64,000 nucleotides of DNA. Origin: Paenibacillus lutrae. GTDB lineage: Bacteria; Bacillota; Bacilli; Paenibacillales; NBRC-103111. Position 1 is the stretch's first letter. Each line of letters opens with the position of its first letter. The notes under the pieces were generated by a model. The model ran no database searches, was not told the DNA's origin, and worked only from the letters and a program-made list of their open reading frames with translations. Positions 25,219 to 33,393 of the stretch are shown here, piece after piece. Position numbers and translations under genes: made by a program. The stretch covers positions 1 through 64,000 of the forward strand of contig NZ_RHLK01000002.1 in NCBI RefSeq assembly GCF_009757775.1, in the 5' to 3' direction.

Positions 25219-25815
25219 ATGAATATAGGACTAACGGGAGGGATCGCCTGCGGCAAAAGCACGGTTTCGGCCATGCTTGTCCGCCGCGGCGCGGTTCTGA
25301 TTGACGCGGATCAAATTGCGCGTGAAGTAGTGGAGCCCGGCAGCCCTGTATTGGCGGAAGTGGCTGCTCATTTCGGACAAGATATCCTGCTTCCGGACGG
25401 CTCGCTTCACCGCAAGAAACTGGGGGAATATGTTTTCCGCAGTGAAGAAGCACGAAAGAAACTGGAAAGTTTCCTGCATCCCTCCATCCGGAGGTTAATG
25501 AAAGAAAGGATGGAAGCTTCCGAACGTGACTTTCCGGACAAGCTGGTTGTCGTCGACGTTCCTCTTCTTTATGAGTCCGGGCTGGAAGGCATGTTCTCGC
25601 ATGTCATGGTCGTATACGTACCCAGAGAGGTTCAGCTGAAGCGCCTTATGGTCAGGGACACATTGACGGAAGAGCAGGCGGAGGCCCGGCTTGAGGCGCA
25701 ATGGCCCATTGAGCGTAAGAAGGAACTTGCAGACATACTCATCGATAATTCGGGAGCATTTGAAGAGACGGAAAAGCAGGTTGAACTTTATATGCTGAAT
25801 AGGGGCCTGCTATGA
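25219..25815 (+). CDS. coaE: Dephospho-CoA kinase
   Basis: A 198-residue enzyme catalysing the last step of CoA synthesis. The P-loop is GLTGGIACGKST at residues 3-14, with DADQIAREV and VVDVPLLYESGLE as CoA- and Mg-binding regions and an R-x-x-x-R lid (QLKRLMVRD). It overlaps the transglycosylase gene by four bases (ATGA). The order mutM-ytaF-coaE matches B. subtilis. Confidence 0.95.
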   Translation: MNIGLTGGIACGKSTVSAMLVRRGAVLIDADQIAREVVEPGSPVLAEVAAHFGQDILLPDGSLHRKKLGEYVFRSEEARKKLESFLHPSIRRLMKERMEASERDFPDKLVVVDVPLLYESGLEGMFSHVMVVYVPREVQLKRLMVRDTLTEEQAEARLEAQWPIERKKELADILIDNSGAFEETEKQVELYMLNRGLL

Positions 25816-26390
25816 GGTTGTTTCGCAAAAAACGGGTGTTTGCTCTGCTGCTGCTCGTTTTCGTGCTTTTTCTGTTCAGTAACGGCACTTATATCGGACA
25901 AAAAATATACCCTATCCATTATAGGGAGGAAATCCAGCAGAATGCTGCGGAGTTTAAAGTCGATCCTTTTCTTATTGCCGCTATTATTAAGGTGGAATCC
26001 AACTTCAAGCCGGACCGGGAATCCAAGAAAGGCGCCTTTGGAGTTATGCAGCTCATGCCCGACACTGCCGAATGGATTCGCGAGACTTCGGATTCCGGGC
26101 AAGCGGACTTCCGGGATCCCGCCCGTAACATCCAGTTCGGTTCCTGGTATCTGGCTTGGCTGAACAAGCAGTACAAAGGCAATTGGCTATACTCCATTGC
26201 GGCCTACAATGCCGGGCAGGGAAACGTGAACAAGTGGAAGAACAATGGAGTCTGGGATGGAACTGAGGGTACCATCGAGAATATTCCATTCGGGGAAACC
26301 CGTCATTATGTGCAGCGCGTGCTGTTCTATCAGCAGAAATTTACTGAGCTTTATGACGATGAATATAACAAAGGCACCTTTGTACAATAA
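25812..26390 (+). CDS. Membrane-anchored lytic transglycosylase (SLT family)
   Basis: A 192-residue protein. One N-terminal helix (about 8-26) anchors it; a soluble lysozyme-like domain follows outside the cell. The catalytic Glu is in IIKVESNFKPD, with GVMQLMPDTAEW and YNAGQGNVNKW as the conserved SLT motifs II and III. It cleaves the MurNAc-GlcNAc bond of peptidoglycan, leaving 1,6-anhydro ends. Its start overlaps coaE, so it depends on coaE translation. Confidence 0.92.
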   Translation: MRLFRKKRVFALLLLVFVLFLFSNGTYIGQKIYPIHYREEIQQNAAEFKVDPFLIAAIIKVESNFKPDRESKKGAFGVMQLMPDTAEWIRETSDSGQADFRDPARNIQFGSWYLAWLNKQYKGNWLYSIAAYNAGQGNVNKWKNNGVWDGTEGTIENIPFGETRHYVQRVLFYQQKFTELYDDEYNKGTFVQ

Positions 26391-26472
26391 GAAAAGCACC
26401 GGACAAGCCGCGGTGTTAGCCGCCGCCTGAACCGGTACTCCTGTGGTTGACTAGCATTACCCGCAATGAAAA

Positions 26473-26706
26473 TTAACGGGATTGGCCGGATTGGCCTGCC
26501 AGTTGTTGCTCAGCGATTTGCACAAGGCGGCGAGTAATGTGTCCTCCGATCGCACCTGTGTCACGAGTAGCCATATTACCGTAGTAACCGTCTTGTGGGA
26601 TGGCGATCCCAAGCTCTTGTGCTACTTCATATTTCAGTTGATCCAAAGCTTGATTAGCTTGGGGAACCACCAAAACGTTGCTGCCGCGAGATTGTCCTGC
26701 ACCCAT
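26473..26706 (-). CDS. Alpha/beta-type small acid-soluble spore protein
   Basis: A 77-residue SASP that coats and protects spore DNA. The GPR protease cleavage region is KYEVAQELGIAI, and the second conserved block is GHITRRLVQIAEQQ, preceded by GNMATRDTGAIGG. An N-terminal MGAGQSRGSN is typical of Paenibacillus homologues. AAGGAGGTG precedes the ATG. A sigma-G-type -10 (CATAATA) lies upstream. It is a single gene. Confidence 0.95.
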   Translation of the reverse strand: MGAGQSRGSNVLVVPQANQALDQLKYEVAQELGIAIPQDGYYGNMATRDTGAIGGHITRRLVQIAEQQLAGQSGQSR

Positions 26707-26736
26707 GTCTGTTCACCTCCTTGTCGTTTGTAAATG

Positions 26737-26765
26737 TATTATGTGCGTTTTCCGGCGCTTGATAA
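26737..26765 (-). promoter_or_regulatory. Sigma-G promoter of the SASP gene
   Basis: On the minus strand CATAATA (26737-26743) is a perfect -10. The -35 at 17-base spacing, TTATC (26761-26765), matches GHATR at only three positions. Confidence 0.6.
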
Positions 26766-26825
26766 CAAGCAACTTATGGGAATGAAAAAGGCAAAGACCT
26801 TGAATAGGAAGGAGAGTGAAGAGAG

Positions 26826-27311
26826 ATGAAATGTCCGTTCTGCGAACATAACGGAACCAAGGTACTGGATTCACGTTCAGCTAACGATAATAAATCCATC
26901 CGCCGCCGGCGGGAATGTGAGAAATGCCAGCGGCGGTTCACCACCTTCGAAATGGTGGAGGAAACCCCTCTTATTGTGATCAAAAAAGATGGAAGCCGTG
27001 AGGAGTTCAGCCGTGATAAGATTCTGCGGGGATTAATCAGAGCTTGTGAGAAAAGACCGGTGTCCGTCGACCGGCTGGAACAAATCGTATCAGTAGTCGA
27101 GATGAACGTAAGGAATATGGCCCATGCGGAAGTGGACAGTATGCGGATCGGTGAACTGGTCATGGAACAGCTGTATCCGGTTGATGAGGTAGCGTATATC
27201 CGGTTTGCGTCTGTGTACCGGCAGTTTAAAGATATTAATATGTTCCTCAAGGAACTGGAACAGATCTTAGGGAAAACGAATTTGAATAACGGGTTAAATT
27301 CAGACACTTAA
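26826..27311 (+). CDS. nrdR: Transcriptional repressor NrdR
   Basis: A 161-residue repressor of ribonucleotide reductase genes. The N-terminal zinc ribbon has CPFC and CEKC (residues 3-34) with the basic stretch SIRRRREC. An ATP-cone (about 49-139) includes [20 protein letters not shown] and senses ATP/dATP. It is divergent from the SASP gene and followed by a perfect stem-loop. B. subtilis nrdR (ytcG) lies in the same neighbourhood. Confidence 0.95.
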   Translation: MKCPFCEHNGTKVLDSRSANDNKSIRRRRECEKCQRRFTTFEMVEETPLIVIKKDGSREEFSRDKILRGLIRACEKRPVSVDRLEQIVSVVEMNVRNMAHAEVDSMRIGELVMEQLYPVDEVAYIRFASVYRQFKDINMFLKELEQILGKTNLNNGLNSDT

Positions 27312-27316
27312 CCGCC

Positions 27317-27352
27317 AAGAGAACCGGCTGCACCCGTGCAGCCGGTTCTCTT
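27317..27352 (+). terminator. Stem-loop terminator of nrdR
   Basis: AAGAGAACCGGCTGCAC pairs perfectly with GTGCAGCCGGTTCTCTT. The T-run is weak. Confidence 0.7.
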
Positions 27353-27449
27353 CGGATTTGCAATCGGACAAGTGTTCTTATGTTGACAGTCTTAATTAAT
27401 CCCGCTTCGCATAGGATGGAGTTGTGAGAACAAAATGGGGGGTGTCAGA

Positions 27450-28022
27450 TTGGCTTATCGGGGTCACACGGGGCAGTATGAGACTGCAGGCTGGGGTGCG
27501 GGACCATCCGCCTATCCCTATCAGGATTCAGCCCAGCCGGGGCATTTGCTGCAAGGATATGAGCAGTTGCAGAATCACCGGATCAGAGGCCCTCAGGGAA
27601 ATCCGTCCTTTCCTGCCGGTCTGCAAACGGGTTCTCCATGGCCCGGAGGCTTTCCGCAGGACGGTGATCTTCTGAATCCCGGGACGCAGCCGGGTGCTCA
27701 AGGCCAGCCCATTTCGGGCGGAATCGCGGAGGGGGGTTCTTATCCGCCAAGCACAGGGAATGCCGGAATCCCGGGTGGAGACTTGGCCGGCCTGCCCAAT
27801 GCCGGAGGAGCTCCGGTTATCCCGCAGCCGGTCTTTAGTATTGATCCTTATGTGTATGCCGCCCTTCAGACGCTGATTGGCACAAGGATCGTGGTGGAAA
27901 CCGTAAGAGGCAATAACCGGGGGAAACTCGCGCAAGTTAAGCCCGATCATATCGTCGTGCAGGAAGACGGCAAACAGTTCTTTATTCGTACGGCGCAGAT
28001 CGTCTGGGTAATGCCTGAATAA
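27450..28022 (+). CDS. DUF2642-type spore coat-like protein
   Basis: A 190-residue protein. The first 130 residues are low-complexity, rich in Gly, Pro, Gln and Tyr with no Cys. The C-terminal 60 residues are a small beta domain (YAALQTLIGTRIVVETVRGN...GKLAQVKPDHIVVQ...FFIRTAQIVWVMPE) typical of DUF2642 proteins, many of which are spore coat components. The TTG at 27450 has GGGGGGTG five bases upstream. The ATG at 27435 is in frame but has no site and would overlap it. A coat role is inferred from the family. Confidence 0.78.
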   Translation: MAYRGHTGQYETAGWGAGPSAYPYQDSAQPGHLLQGYEQLQNHRIRGPQGNPSFPAGLQTGSPWPGGFPQDGDLLNPGTQPGAQGQPISGGIAEGGSYPPSTGNAGIPGGDLAGLPNAGGAPVIPQPVFSIDPYVYAALQTLIGTRIVVETVRGNNRGKLAQVKPDHIVVQEDGKQFFIRTAQIVWVMPE

Positions 28023-28066
28023 CCTCTTTCCCCTGGAATGATTACATTCCGCATGCCTTGTCTAAT

Positions 28067-28519
28067 CTAGCCTTTGCCGATCAACAGCGACAGCAGGCCT
28101 GCCGCGATAAGAGGACCGACCGGAACCCCGCGGAACAAGGCGACTCCCAGCACCGTCCCGATGAGCAGTCCGGCAACTACGTTGGGCTGATGAGTCATGA
28201 GGGTTGCTCCGCGGCCGCCCAGATAGGCTACGGCCATGCCGACCCCAACGGCGAGCACGGTTTTCCAGTGAAGAAAGGACTGCATGATCATCGGTACCGA
28301 CAGTTTGCCGCTTGCGATCGGAGTCATCACCCCGATCGTCAGGATGATGACTCCGACGGTCAGTCCGTATTTTTCGAGAAACGGAAAAGCTTGATGCACA
28401 TTCATGACCCGCAGCAGCAGCAGAACCAGCATGGCGATCGTAACCGTGGCATTGCTGCTGAGCAGCCCGAGCAGCGCCAAACCGAGCAAGAGAAGAGAAG
28501 TCGTATCCACTTGAGTCAT
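28067..28519 (-). CDS. DUF441-family membrane protein (YtwI-like)
   Basis: A 150-residue protein with four to five hydrophobic helices and small glycine-rich loops ([28 protein letters not shown]), the usual length and pattern of DUF441. The function of the family is unknown. The start is the second of two nearby ATGs, nine bases from AAGGAGC; a longer N-terminal extension on this frame has no site. Confidence 0.82.
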   Translation of the reverse strand: MTQVDTTSLLLLGLALLGLLSSNATVTIAMLVLLLLRVMNVHQAFPFLEKYGLTVGVIILTIGVMTPIASGKLSVPMIMQSFLHWKTVLAVGVGMAVAYLGGRGATLMTHQPNVVAGLLIGTVLGVALFRGVPVGPLIAAGLLSLLIGKG

Positions 28520-28604
28520 TACCATCTGCTCCTTTGATAGAGAGTTATATGTATACCGTGTAATCTCTACACTCCTATATGTCCCGACATGGACCGGAAT
28601 AAAC

Positions 28605-28641
28605 AAAAAGACCTTAACCCAAATGTTGGATTAAGGTCTTT
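28605..28641 (-). terminator. Terminator after the tRNA pair
   Basis: On the minus strand GAAAGACCTTAATCC pairs with GGGTTAAGGTCTTT, followed by TTTTTG. It lies directly downstream of tRNA-Leu. Confidence 0.85.
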
Positions 28642-28656
28642 CGGCATGAATGCGGA

Positions 28657-28740
28657 TGCGGTCGAGAGGACTCGAACCTCCACGGCTGTTACACCACTAG
28701 AACCTGAATCTAGCGCGTCTGCCAATTCCGCCACGACCGC
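28657..28740 (-). tRNA. tRNA-Leu (anticodon CAG)
   Basis: An 84-nt tRNA with a long variable arm. Acceptor GCGGTCG pairs with CGACCGC, the anticodon stem-loop is CTAGA-TTCAGGT-TCTAG (anticodon CAG) and the T-arm has GGTTCGAGTCC. The discriminator is A; CCA is not encoded. It is co-transcribed after tRNA-Ala. Confidence 0.95.
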
Positions 28741-28800
28741 ACGGTAACTGCTATACTTGACATGATCCGAAGATCAGAATGTATAAAAGCAGTAAGATTA

Positions 28801-28876
28801 TGGTGGAGCCAAGGGGGATCGAACCCCTGACCTCATCGCTGCCAGCGATGCGCTCTCCCAGCTGAGCTATGGCCCC
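28801..28876 (-). tRNA. tRNA-Ala (anticodon GGC)
   Basis: A 76-nt tRNA including an encoded CCA. Acceptor GGGGCCA pairs with TGGCTCC with the usual G-U at position 3-70. The anticodon stem-loop is CATCG-CTGGCAG-CGATG (anticodon GGC), and the T-loop is GGTTCGATCCC. Confidence 0.96.
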
Positions 28877-29082
28877 TCAAAAGTCCCGTGATTTGTATTA
28901 TACATAGATCGTAAAAAGAACGCAAGTCCAAATTTTTTTAAGCTGTTTGGTTGAAAAAAAGTACGATTTTTGCCGCAAACAAGCGCCCTGCGTTTCTTGT
29001 ATCAGGGCCGCTTTTCATGCTAACCTTATAGACAACATGCGTTCCCGACGGGGAATAGGAAATGGGCAGGAGTGGATACATT

Positions 29083-29418
29083 TTGTCGAGCAATGCTCTG
29101 TATTGGCTGTTTACGCTTCTTGCATTCGGAATTACGCTCCTTATGGGCTTTGTACTGATGCGGCGTACCAAAAAATTGTGGTTATCCTTCGGAATCTCCA
29201 CCTTATTCAATACTCTGATGACGGTTGTCGTATGTGTATGGTGGGCGAAGGTTACCGATGATTCTTACAAAGTGCTTTTCTACAATATGTTCTATTTACT
29301 CGGGTATGTGAATGTGATTATTATTGACTTTTTTGCGCTGCTCAGCATGCGGAAGAAGTCGGAGGGCCCGGTCAAAGCCAGAAAGAAGACCTATGAGGAA
29401 GAATATGGCGATTCCTGA
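29083..29418 (+). CDS. Small membrane protein, unknown function
   Basis: About 111 residues with three hydrophobic segments (LYWLFTLLAFGITLLMGFVL, ISTLFNTLMTVVVCVWW, and FYLLGYVNVIIIDFFALL) and a charged tail (KARKKTYEEEYGDS). The TTG at 29083 has GGAGTGG about eight bases upstream. An ATG at 29062 in the same frame lacks a site and is the alternative. It is followed by a VanZ-like gene and may share its transcript. I do not recognise a family. Confidence 0.65.
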   Translation: MSSNALYWLFTLLAFGITLLMGFVLMRRTKKLWLSFGISTLFNTLMTVVVCVWWAKVTDDSYKVLFYNMFYLLGYVNVIIIDFFALLSMRKKSEGPVKARKKTYEEEYGDS

Positions 29419-29463
29419 ATGTGTCTGAAAGAATAGGACCAGGGAAGGAGATTCTGAAATTAC

Positions 29464-29976
29464 ATGATGGCGGGAAAAACAAGATCTCGTGCTTACTGGT
29501 GGTGGTTTGCCGCCGCTATTGGCTGGATGATCGTTATTTTTGTAAAATCAGCCGAGTCCTACCAGGATCAGGATATGCGCCCTTTTTTTCGCGACTTGAT
29601 CCCGGAAGAGGTTATCGTGAAATGGGTACCGCAGGTGGAATTCACTTATGACGGCGGGCTGGTTACATGGCGTGAGCCTTATGACTTTGTTGAATTTTTC
29701 ATCCGTAAAGGTGCCCATATGGCTGAGTTCGGTATTCTTGTGTTTTTGTTTATCCGCATGTTTCTTGCCCGCAGGCTCCCTTATCTGAGAACGGTGCTGC
29801 TTGCAAGCGCCTTATCTGTTCTCTACGCGGCTTCGGATGAGTGGCATCAGTCCTTCGTGCCTAACCGCACAGGACATGCTATAGACGTTGCCGTGGATAC
29901 GCTCGGCATCTTGCTGGTCGTGACCGTGTACAGCGCGGTGAGGTTCCTCCGCAGGCGCGGAAGAACTGGAACCTGA
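29464..29976 (+). CDS. VanZ-like family protein
   Basis: A 170-residue membrane protein. The VanZ signature is clear: RKGAHMAEFGILVFLF, then YAASDEWHQSFVPNRTGHAIDVAVDTLG, in which the D-E-x-H-Q and R-x-x-x-x-x-D residues are conserved. Three to four helices. VanZ proteins give low-level teicoplanin resistance in some strains, but most homologues have no known role. The site GGAAGGAG is 13 bases from the ATG, so the exact start is uncertain. Confidence 0.85.
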   Translation: MMAGKTRSRAYWWWFAAAIGWMIVIFVKSAESYQDQDMRPFFRDLIPEEVIVKWVPQVEFTYDGGLVTWREPYDFVEFFIRKGAHMAEFGILVFLFIRMFLARRLPYLRTVLLASALSVLYAASDEWHQSFVPNRTGHAIDVAVDTLGILLVVTVYSAVRFLRRRGRTGT

Positions 29977-30071
29977 CTGGTTTGCAGTCAGGCTCTGCAG
30001 ACAGTTCTAACAGTGACCCGGGGACTTTGCCGTTATTAAATAGATCCCGGCGCTCGGCGCGGATCACGCCG

Positions 30072-30100
30072 CAATAATAGCTCTCCAATCGGGCATACTA
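30072..30100 (+). promoter_or_regulatory. Sigma-G-like promoter
   Basis: CAATA (30072-30076), 17 bases, CATACTA (30094-30100). The -10 matches CATWMTA perfectly and the -35 matches GHATR at four of five. It stands 33 bases upstream of the next gene's start. Confidence 0.6.
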
Positions 30101-30132
30101 CAGGCAGTGATGTTAACGATTGGGAGGCAGCT

Positions 30133-30558
30133 ATGAACAAAATCAGACATGCTAAGGTACTCAAAGTGACAAAGGATGCCGGAATAAAGGTTGCGGATGT
30201 CGAATTCGCCCTGGAGGGCTTTCAGCAGCCTCTTATGGCCCGGCTTAAGCAGTCTTCCTCATCCTTACAAGCAGCCGCCGCTGCCGGGCGGGGTGAGGAA
30301 GACTTGGTCATCGGCGATATTTACCGCAGCGAAGGGGATCATTCCTTTGACTGGTATAATAATAACGAGCCGAGTGCTTACAAGGAAATTTCGGCCGAGC
30401 TGTTCGCGGCTGCAGGAACAGGGACTGAGGATCAGAGAGAACAGCTCAAGCGGCAATTGCTGGAGTATGGAGACGTCAAGCATGAGCTGCAGTCGGGTTT
30501 TGAAGGGGCTCCTTCAGATGTTGCCGGCGAATCCGGCGATTCCTCACTGCTTATATAG
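30133..30558 (+). CDS. Unknown protein behind a sigma-G-like promoter
   Basis: A 141-residue soluble protein of no recognised family. It begins MNKIRHAKVLKVTKDAGIKV, has a Ser/Ala/Gln-rich middle (residues 38-55), a DLVIGDIYRSEGDHSFDWY block and an acidic C-terminus (ESGDSSLLI). No signal peptide or membrane helix. GGGAGG is six bases before the ATG. The upstream element suggests expression in the forespore late in sporulation, so it may be a spore protein. It ends before a strong terminator. Confidence 0.72.
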   Translation: MNKIRHAKVLKVTKDAGIKVADVEFALEGFQQPLMARLKQSSSSLQAAAAAGRGEEDLVIGDIYRSEGDHSFDWYNNNEPSAYKEISAELFAAAGTGTEDQREQLKRQLLEYGDVKHELQSGFEGAPSDVAGESGDSSLLI

Positions 30559-30586
30559 TAGAAGAAGAAATGGAACCACCGAACGC

Positions 30587-30632
30587 AAAAAAGATCGCTG
30601 CTTCGTCTTCGACGATAGAAGCGATCTTTTTT
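30587..30632. terminator. Strong bidirectional terminator
   Basis: AAAAAAGATCGC pairs with GCGATCTTTTTT, and the stem continues through CTTCGTC/GACGA. T-runs exist on both strands between convergent genes. Confidence 0.88.
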
Positions 30633-30663
30633 GGTATGCCCGGATGTATACCAGACAAGCTGA

Positions 30664-30960
30664 TTAACGAGAGGGCTTGGTTTCAAAAGCGGTAGGAAGT
30701 CCGAATCCCGGTGCCGCTTCCAGATACTTTTTGTCTTTGGACTGGAATTGAAACATCCCGATAAAAAAGCCGACAAATCCAAATACGATAATCCGGATCG
30801 GCAGCCAGATCGGAATAAGCTCACCGTTTCCTAAAAATTCTACAAGCGTAACCAAGGCGGTTAGAATAAAACTGGCGGGTAAGGCGTAATGCAAAGCGAC
30901 AAACCGGCCGGGGCCTTTCCTTCTGGTATGGCTCCACTTACGTGCTTGCTCTTCGTTCAT
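30664..30960 (-). CDS. Small two-helix membrane protein, unknown
   Basis: A 98-residue protein with a basic N-terminus (ARKWSHTRRKGPGRF), two hydrophobic segments (YALPASFILTALVTLVEFL and IRIIVFGFVGFFIGMFQF) and a short tail. The ATG at 30960 is chosen because the upstream part of the frame is not protein-like. Only a weak AAAGGG lies 14 bases away. No family recognised. Confidence 0.6.
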   Translation of the reverse strand: MNEEQARKWSHTRRKGPGRFVALHYALPASFILTALVTLVEFLGNGELIPIWLPIRIIVFGFVGFFIGMFQFQSKDKKYLEAAPGFGLPTAFETKPSR

Positions 30961-31188
30961 GACTGGCAGCAGCCCTTTCCAACTTGGTACGTACAGTTTG
31001 TAACTACTGAATCTCATTATACTAAATACAGCGGGAAAACTCACTTCCGCCTCTAGAAAAAAACGGAACCAACCGCTTAATGTCACAAGGCTGTCACAAC
31101 GGGGACCGTGCCTCAAAAGCTCAGTGAGATTCACGGCAAATTATGGTACCATAGGATGCGTAAGGTCATGTTGGAAGGAGAGATTTCT

Positions 31189-31854
31189 TTGTTGGGTAAA
31201 GTGTTCTTGTTTTCTTTTCTATTATACATCACAAGAAGCCCTATACTGGCACTGCTGATTCTGCTCGTCATTCTATATGTTATTGACCGCCGCTTTATCG
31301 GTTTGTCACCCAGTCTGATTCGCCCTATAAAGCGTATGAGGCGTATTTCGCGTCTAAAACAAGAGTTGCGTGCAAATCCTCATCACGCTTCTTCCAAATT
31401 GGATCTCGCCAGATCCTTAATGGAATCCGGTAAGTATCGGGATGCGCTCAGCTATCTGCGCGAGGTGGAGCCGGTTATGGAAGAATCCGCCGACGTAGCC
31501 TATGAAATCGGGCTTTGTCTGCTGAAACTCGGTGAGTTGGATGAGGGCAAATTATATATGGACAAAGCACTTCAGTTAAATCCCCGGGTCCGATTCGGAG
31601 ATCCGTATCTCCAGTTGGGCGAGGCGTTTACCCACAAAGACCCGCACAAGGCGGTGGAATGGCTGGAGCGTTTCCGTCAAGAACAATCTTCATCCGTTGA
31701 GGCTTATTATAGACTCGGCTTATTATATAAGAAGCTGAACAGAGAGCCGGAAGCGAAAGTGGCTTTTCGTGAATCGCTGGAAGTATACCGCTCCCTTCCA
31801 AAGTACAGCAGACGCAAACAGCGGCGATGGGCGATTCTGGCCCGTTTCAAATAA
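31189..31854 (+). CDS. Membrane-anchored TPR protein
   Basis: A 221-residue protein with one or two N-terminal helices (LLGKVFLFSFLLYITRSPIL, ALLILLVILYVI), a basic linker (RPIKRMRRISRLKQ) and about four tetratricopeptide repeats (SSKLDLARSLMESGKYRDAL; DVAYEIGLCLLKLGELDEGK; DPYLQLGEAF; EAYYRLGLLYKKLNREPEAK). TPR arrays bind partner proteins, here on the inner face of the membrane. The TTG at 31189 is eight bases from AAGGAG. Confidence 0.8.
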   Translation: MLGKVFLFSFLLYITRSPILALLILLVILYVIDRRFIGLSPSLIRPIKRMRRISRLKQELRANPHHASSKLDLARSLMESGKYRDALSYLREVEPVMEESADVAYEIGLCLLKLGELDEGKLYMDKALQLNPRVRFGDPYLQLGEAFTHKDPHKAVEWLERFRQEQSSSVEAYYRLGLLYKKLNREPEAKVAFRESLEVYRSLPKYSRRKQRRWAILARFK

Positions 31855-31909
31855 GTAAGAACTCTCCACACGATTACCCATGAAGACAAGGGAAGGAAGA
31901 CTCCTCTAC

Positions 31910-31938
31910 TTGACGGAGTGGGAGCCTGGGACTACACT
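31910..31938 (+). promoter_or_regulatory. Sigma-A promoter of the small membrane gene / HepT-like operon
   Basis: TTGACG (31910-31915), 17 bases, TACACT (31933-31938). Good match and spacing; the leader would be about 40-50 bases. Confidence 0.65.
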
Positions 31939-31992
31939 TAAACGTAGCTAAGAAGCGGCATTCAGCCGAGAAGAAAGGTCTTGAATAAACGG

Positions 31993-32154
31993 ATGAACCT
32001 TATGTATATTGCAGCAGCCGCAGACGGTGCGGAAGAGAAGAAACTGAGCATGGAATATTTAATGCAAAGCGTCCTTCTCGTCGGCATTGTCGTTCTTATG
32101 TTTGTCGGCATGCTCATCTGGACGAAATGGAGTAAGAAAAGGAGGCGCAAATAG
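31993..32154 (+). CDS. Single-helix membrane microprotein (53 aa)
   Basis: The frame gives MNLMYIAAAADGAEEKKLSM, a hydrophobic helix (QSVLLVGIVVLMFVGMLIW) and a very basic tail (TKWSKKRRRK), so the C-terminus should be inside. An in-frame TTG at 31981 adds four residues and lies close to AGAAAGG. A sigma-A promoter precedes it, and the HepT-like gene starts six bases after its stop, whose only strong ribosome site (GGAGG) lies inside this gene. No family recognised. Confidence 0.62.
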   Translation: MNLMYIAAAADGAEEKKLSMEYLMQSVLLVGIVVLMFVGMLIWTKWSKKRRRK

Positions 32155-32159
32155 CCGCC

Positions 32160-32591
32160 ATGTATTATGTGAATGTAGAACAAATTAACCGGAGATTAGC
32201 CTTTATTCCCCAGCTTATTCAGGCTTGTGAAGATTTGGATAGTGAATTTGAGAAGGGCAATACTAAAATCGTCACTTATTTTGCCCAGGAAAGAGTGCTT
32301 CATCTTGCAATCGAGACCGTTACGGATGTAGGAAGTTTGCTGATTGACGGTTTTATGATGAGGGATGCCAGCAGTTATGAGGACATTGTCGAAATTCTGG
32401 GAGGCGAGCGTGTATTCTCGGATGAGATCATGACAACCCTTCTTGAATTGGTAAAATTACGCAAGCCGCTGGTTCAGGAATACGATTCATACACAAGGGA
32501 AGGCAAGCATCCGCTGCTTAGCGAACTGCCTCGTATTTTGCCGGTTTTTAAAGAGTCTGTGGACGTCTTTATCCGTAAAGAACTAATCTGA
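32160..32591 (+). CDS. DUF86/HepT-like protein (YutE type) lacking the catalytic His
   Basis: A 143-residue four-helix-bundle protein of the HepT/DUF86 family; the type with this sequence in B. subtilis is YutE. HepT toxins act with an MNT nucleotidyltransferase antitoxin and carry R-x4-H-x-Y. Here the motif reads R101-KPLV-Q106-E-Y108, with Gln instead of His, so ribonuclease-type toxicity is unlikely, and no MNT gene adjoins. Its AGGAGG is 14 bases upstream inside the preceding microprotein gene, which suggests coupling. Confidence 0.82.
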   Translation: MYYVNVEQINRRLAFIPQLIQACEDLDSEFEKGNTKIVTYFAQERVLHLAIETVTDVGSLLIDGFMMRDASSYEDIVEILGGERVFSDEIMTTLLELVKLRKPLVQEYDSYTREGKHPLLSELPRILPVFKESVDVFIRKELI

Positions 32592-32641
32592 TCCGGCTCT
32601 CCGGAGACTTACTAAGTTTTCTAAACATGAATGTATCATAA

Positions 32642-32670
32642 TTTACTTATGAGAGATGTTACGATACAAT
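32642..32670 (+). promoter_or_regulatory. Sigma-A promoter of the regulator gene
   Basis: TTTACT (32642-32647), 17 bases, TACAAT (32665-32670), about 33 bases before the regulator's start. Confidence 0.62.
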
Positions 32671-32702
32671 GAGAATATCCAGGCATCAGGCAGGTGATTC
32701 TC

Positions 32703-33335
32703 ATGAACCGCGACACAGAGCCGTCCACCCGTAAAGTTGTTATGTCCCTGCTCCGGACTAAAGGTCCGCTTAGCGTTGGCGATTTGGCCAAGGAGCTTGG
32801 CATTACGGAGATGGCGGTACGACGTCATTTAAATACGCTTGATCGAGACGGATTGATTCAATCCGAATTGGTCCGGCAGGCAATGGGCCGGCCTTTGCAT
32901 ATGTATTCACTGTCCAAACAGGCGGATGATTTATTTCCCAAGAAATATCATACGCTCACGCTAGATATATTGGAAGAATTGGTTGCAGAAGAAGGCGAAG
33001 AGAAGCTGAACAGGCTTTTTGAACGCCGGGAAGACAAACTGGCAGACCGGTATGGCCCTCGTATGGAGGGCAAGTCACTCCCTGAGAAAGTGGAGGAACT
33101 GGCCCAGATCCAGAACGAGAACGGGTATATGGTCAGTCTGGAACAGGCAGAGAACGGCGAAATGATTCTCAATGAGCATAACTGCCCTATTTCGCAGGTT
33201 GCGGACCAATACTCGACGGCTTGCCGTTGTGAGCTGAATTTGTTCCGTAAGCTGCTTGGCGTTCCGGTTGAAAGGACCGAGTGTCTGGCCAAAGGAGGAA
33301 CCAAGTGCGTTTACCGGATCCATTCCGGTGGCTGA
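32703..33335 (+). CDS. HTH regulator with C-terminal cysteine cluster (SufR-like)
   Basis: A 210-residue DeoR/ArsR-type regulator. The winged helix (about 10-65) includes LSVGDLAKELGITEMAVRRH and the wing QAMGRPLHMYSL. The C-terminal half has five cysteines: C161, C174, C176, C194 and C202, in EHNCPI, CRCE, TECLAKGG and KCVYRI. The C-x12-C spacing at 161/174 equals that of SufR, an Fe-S sensing repressor, but the later spacing differs. Metal or cluster binding is likely; the regulon is unknown and no suf genes adjoin. The ATG at 32703 follows CAGGTG. Confidence 0.82.
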   Translation: MNRDTEPSTRKVVMSLLRTKGPLSVGDLAKELGITEMAVRRHLNTLDRDGLIQSELVRQAMGRPLHMYSLSKQADDLFPKKYHTLTLDILEELVAEEGEEKLNRLFERREDKLADRYGPRMEGKSLPEKVEELAQIQNENGYMVSLEQAENGEMILNEHNCPISQVADQYSTACRCELNLFRKLLGVPVERTECLAKGGTKCVYRIHSGG

Positions 33336-33393
33336 CTTTATACGACATCTTCTGCTGCGTAATGACAACAGGTTGAGCTTCAAGAGGTTGCAG

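Noticed and set aside
28654-28876. tRNA genes as an integration site for a mobile element
   Set aside because: No integrase, no repeated tRNA end and only ordinary genes on both sides.
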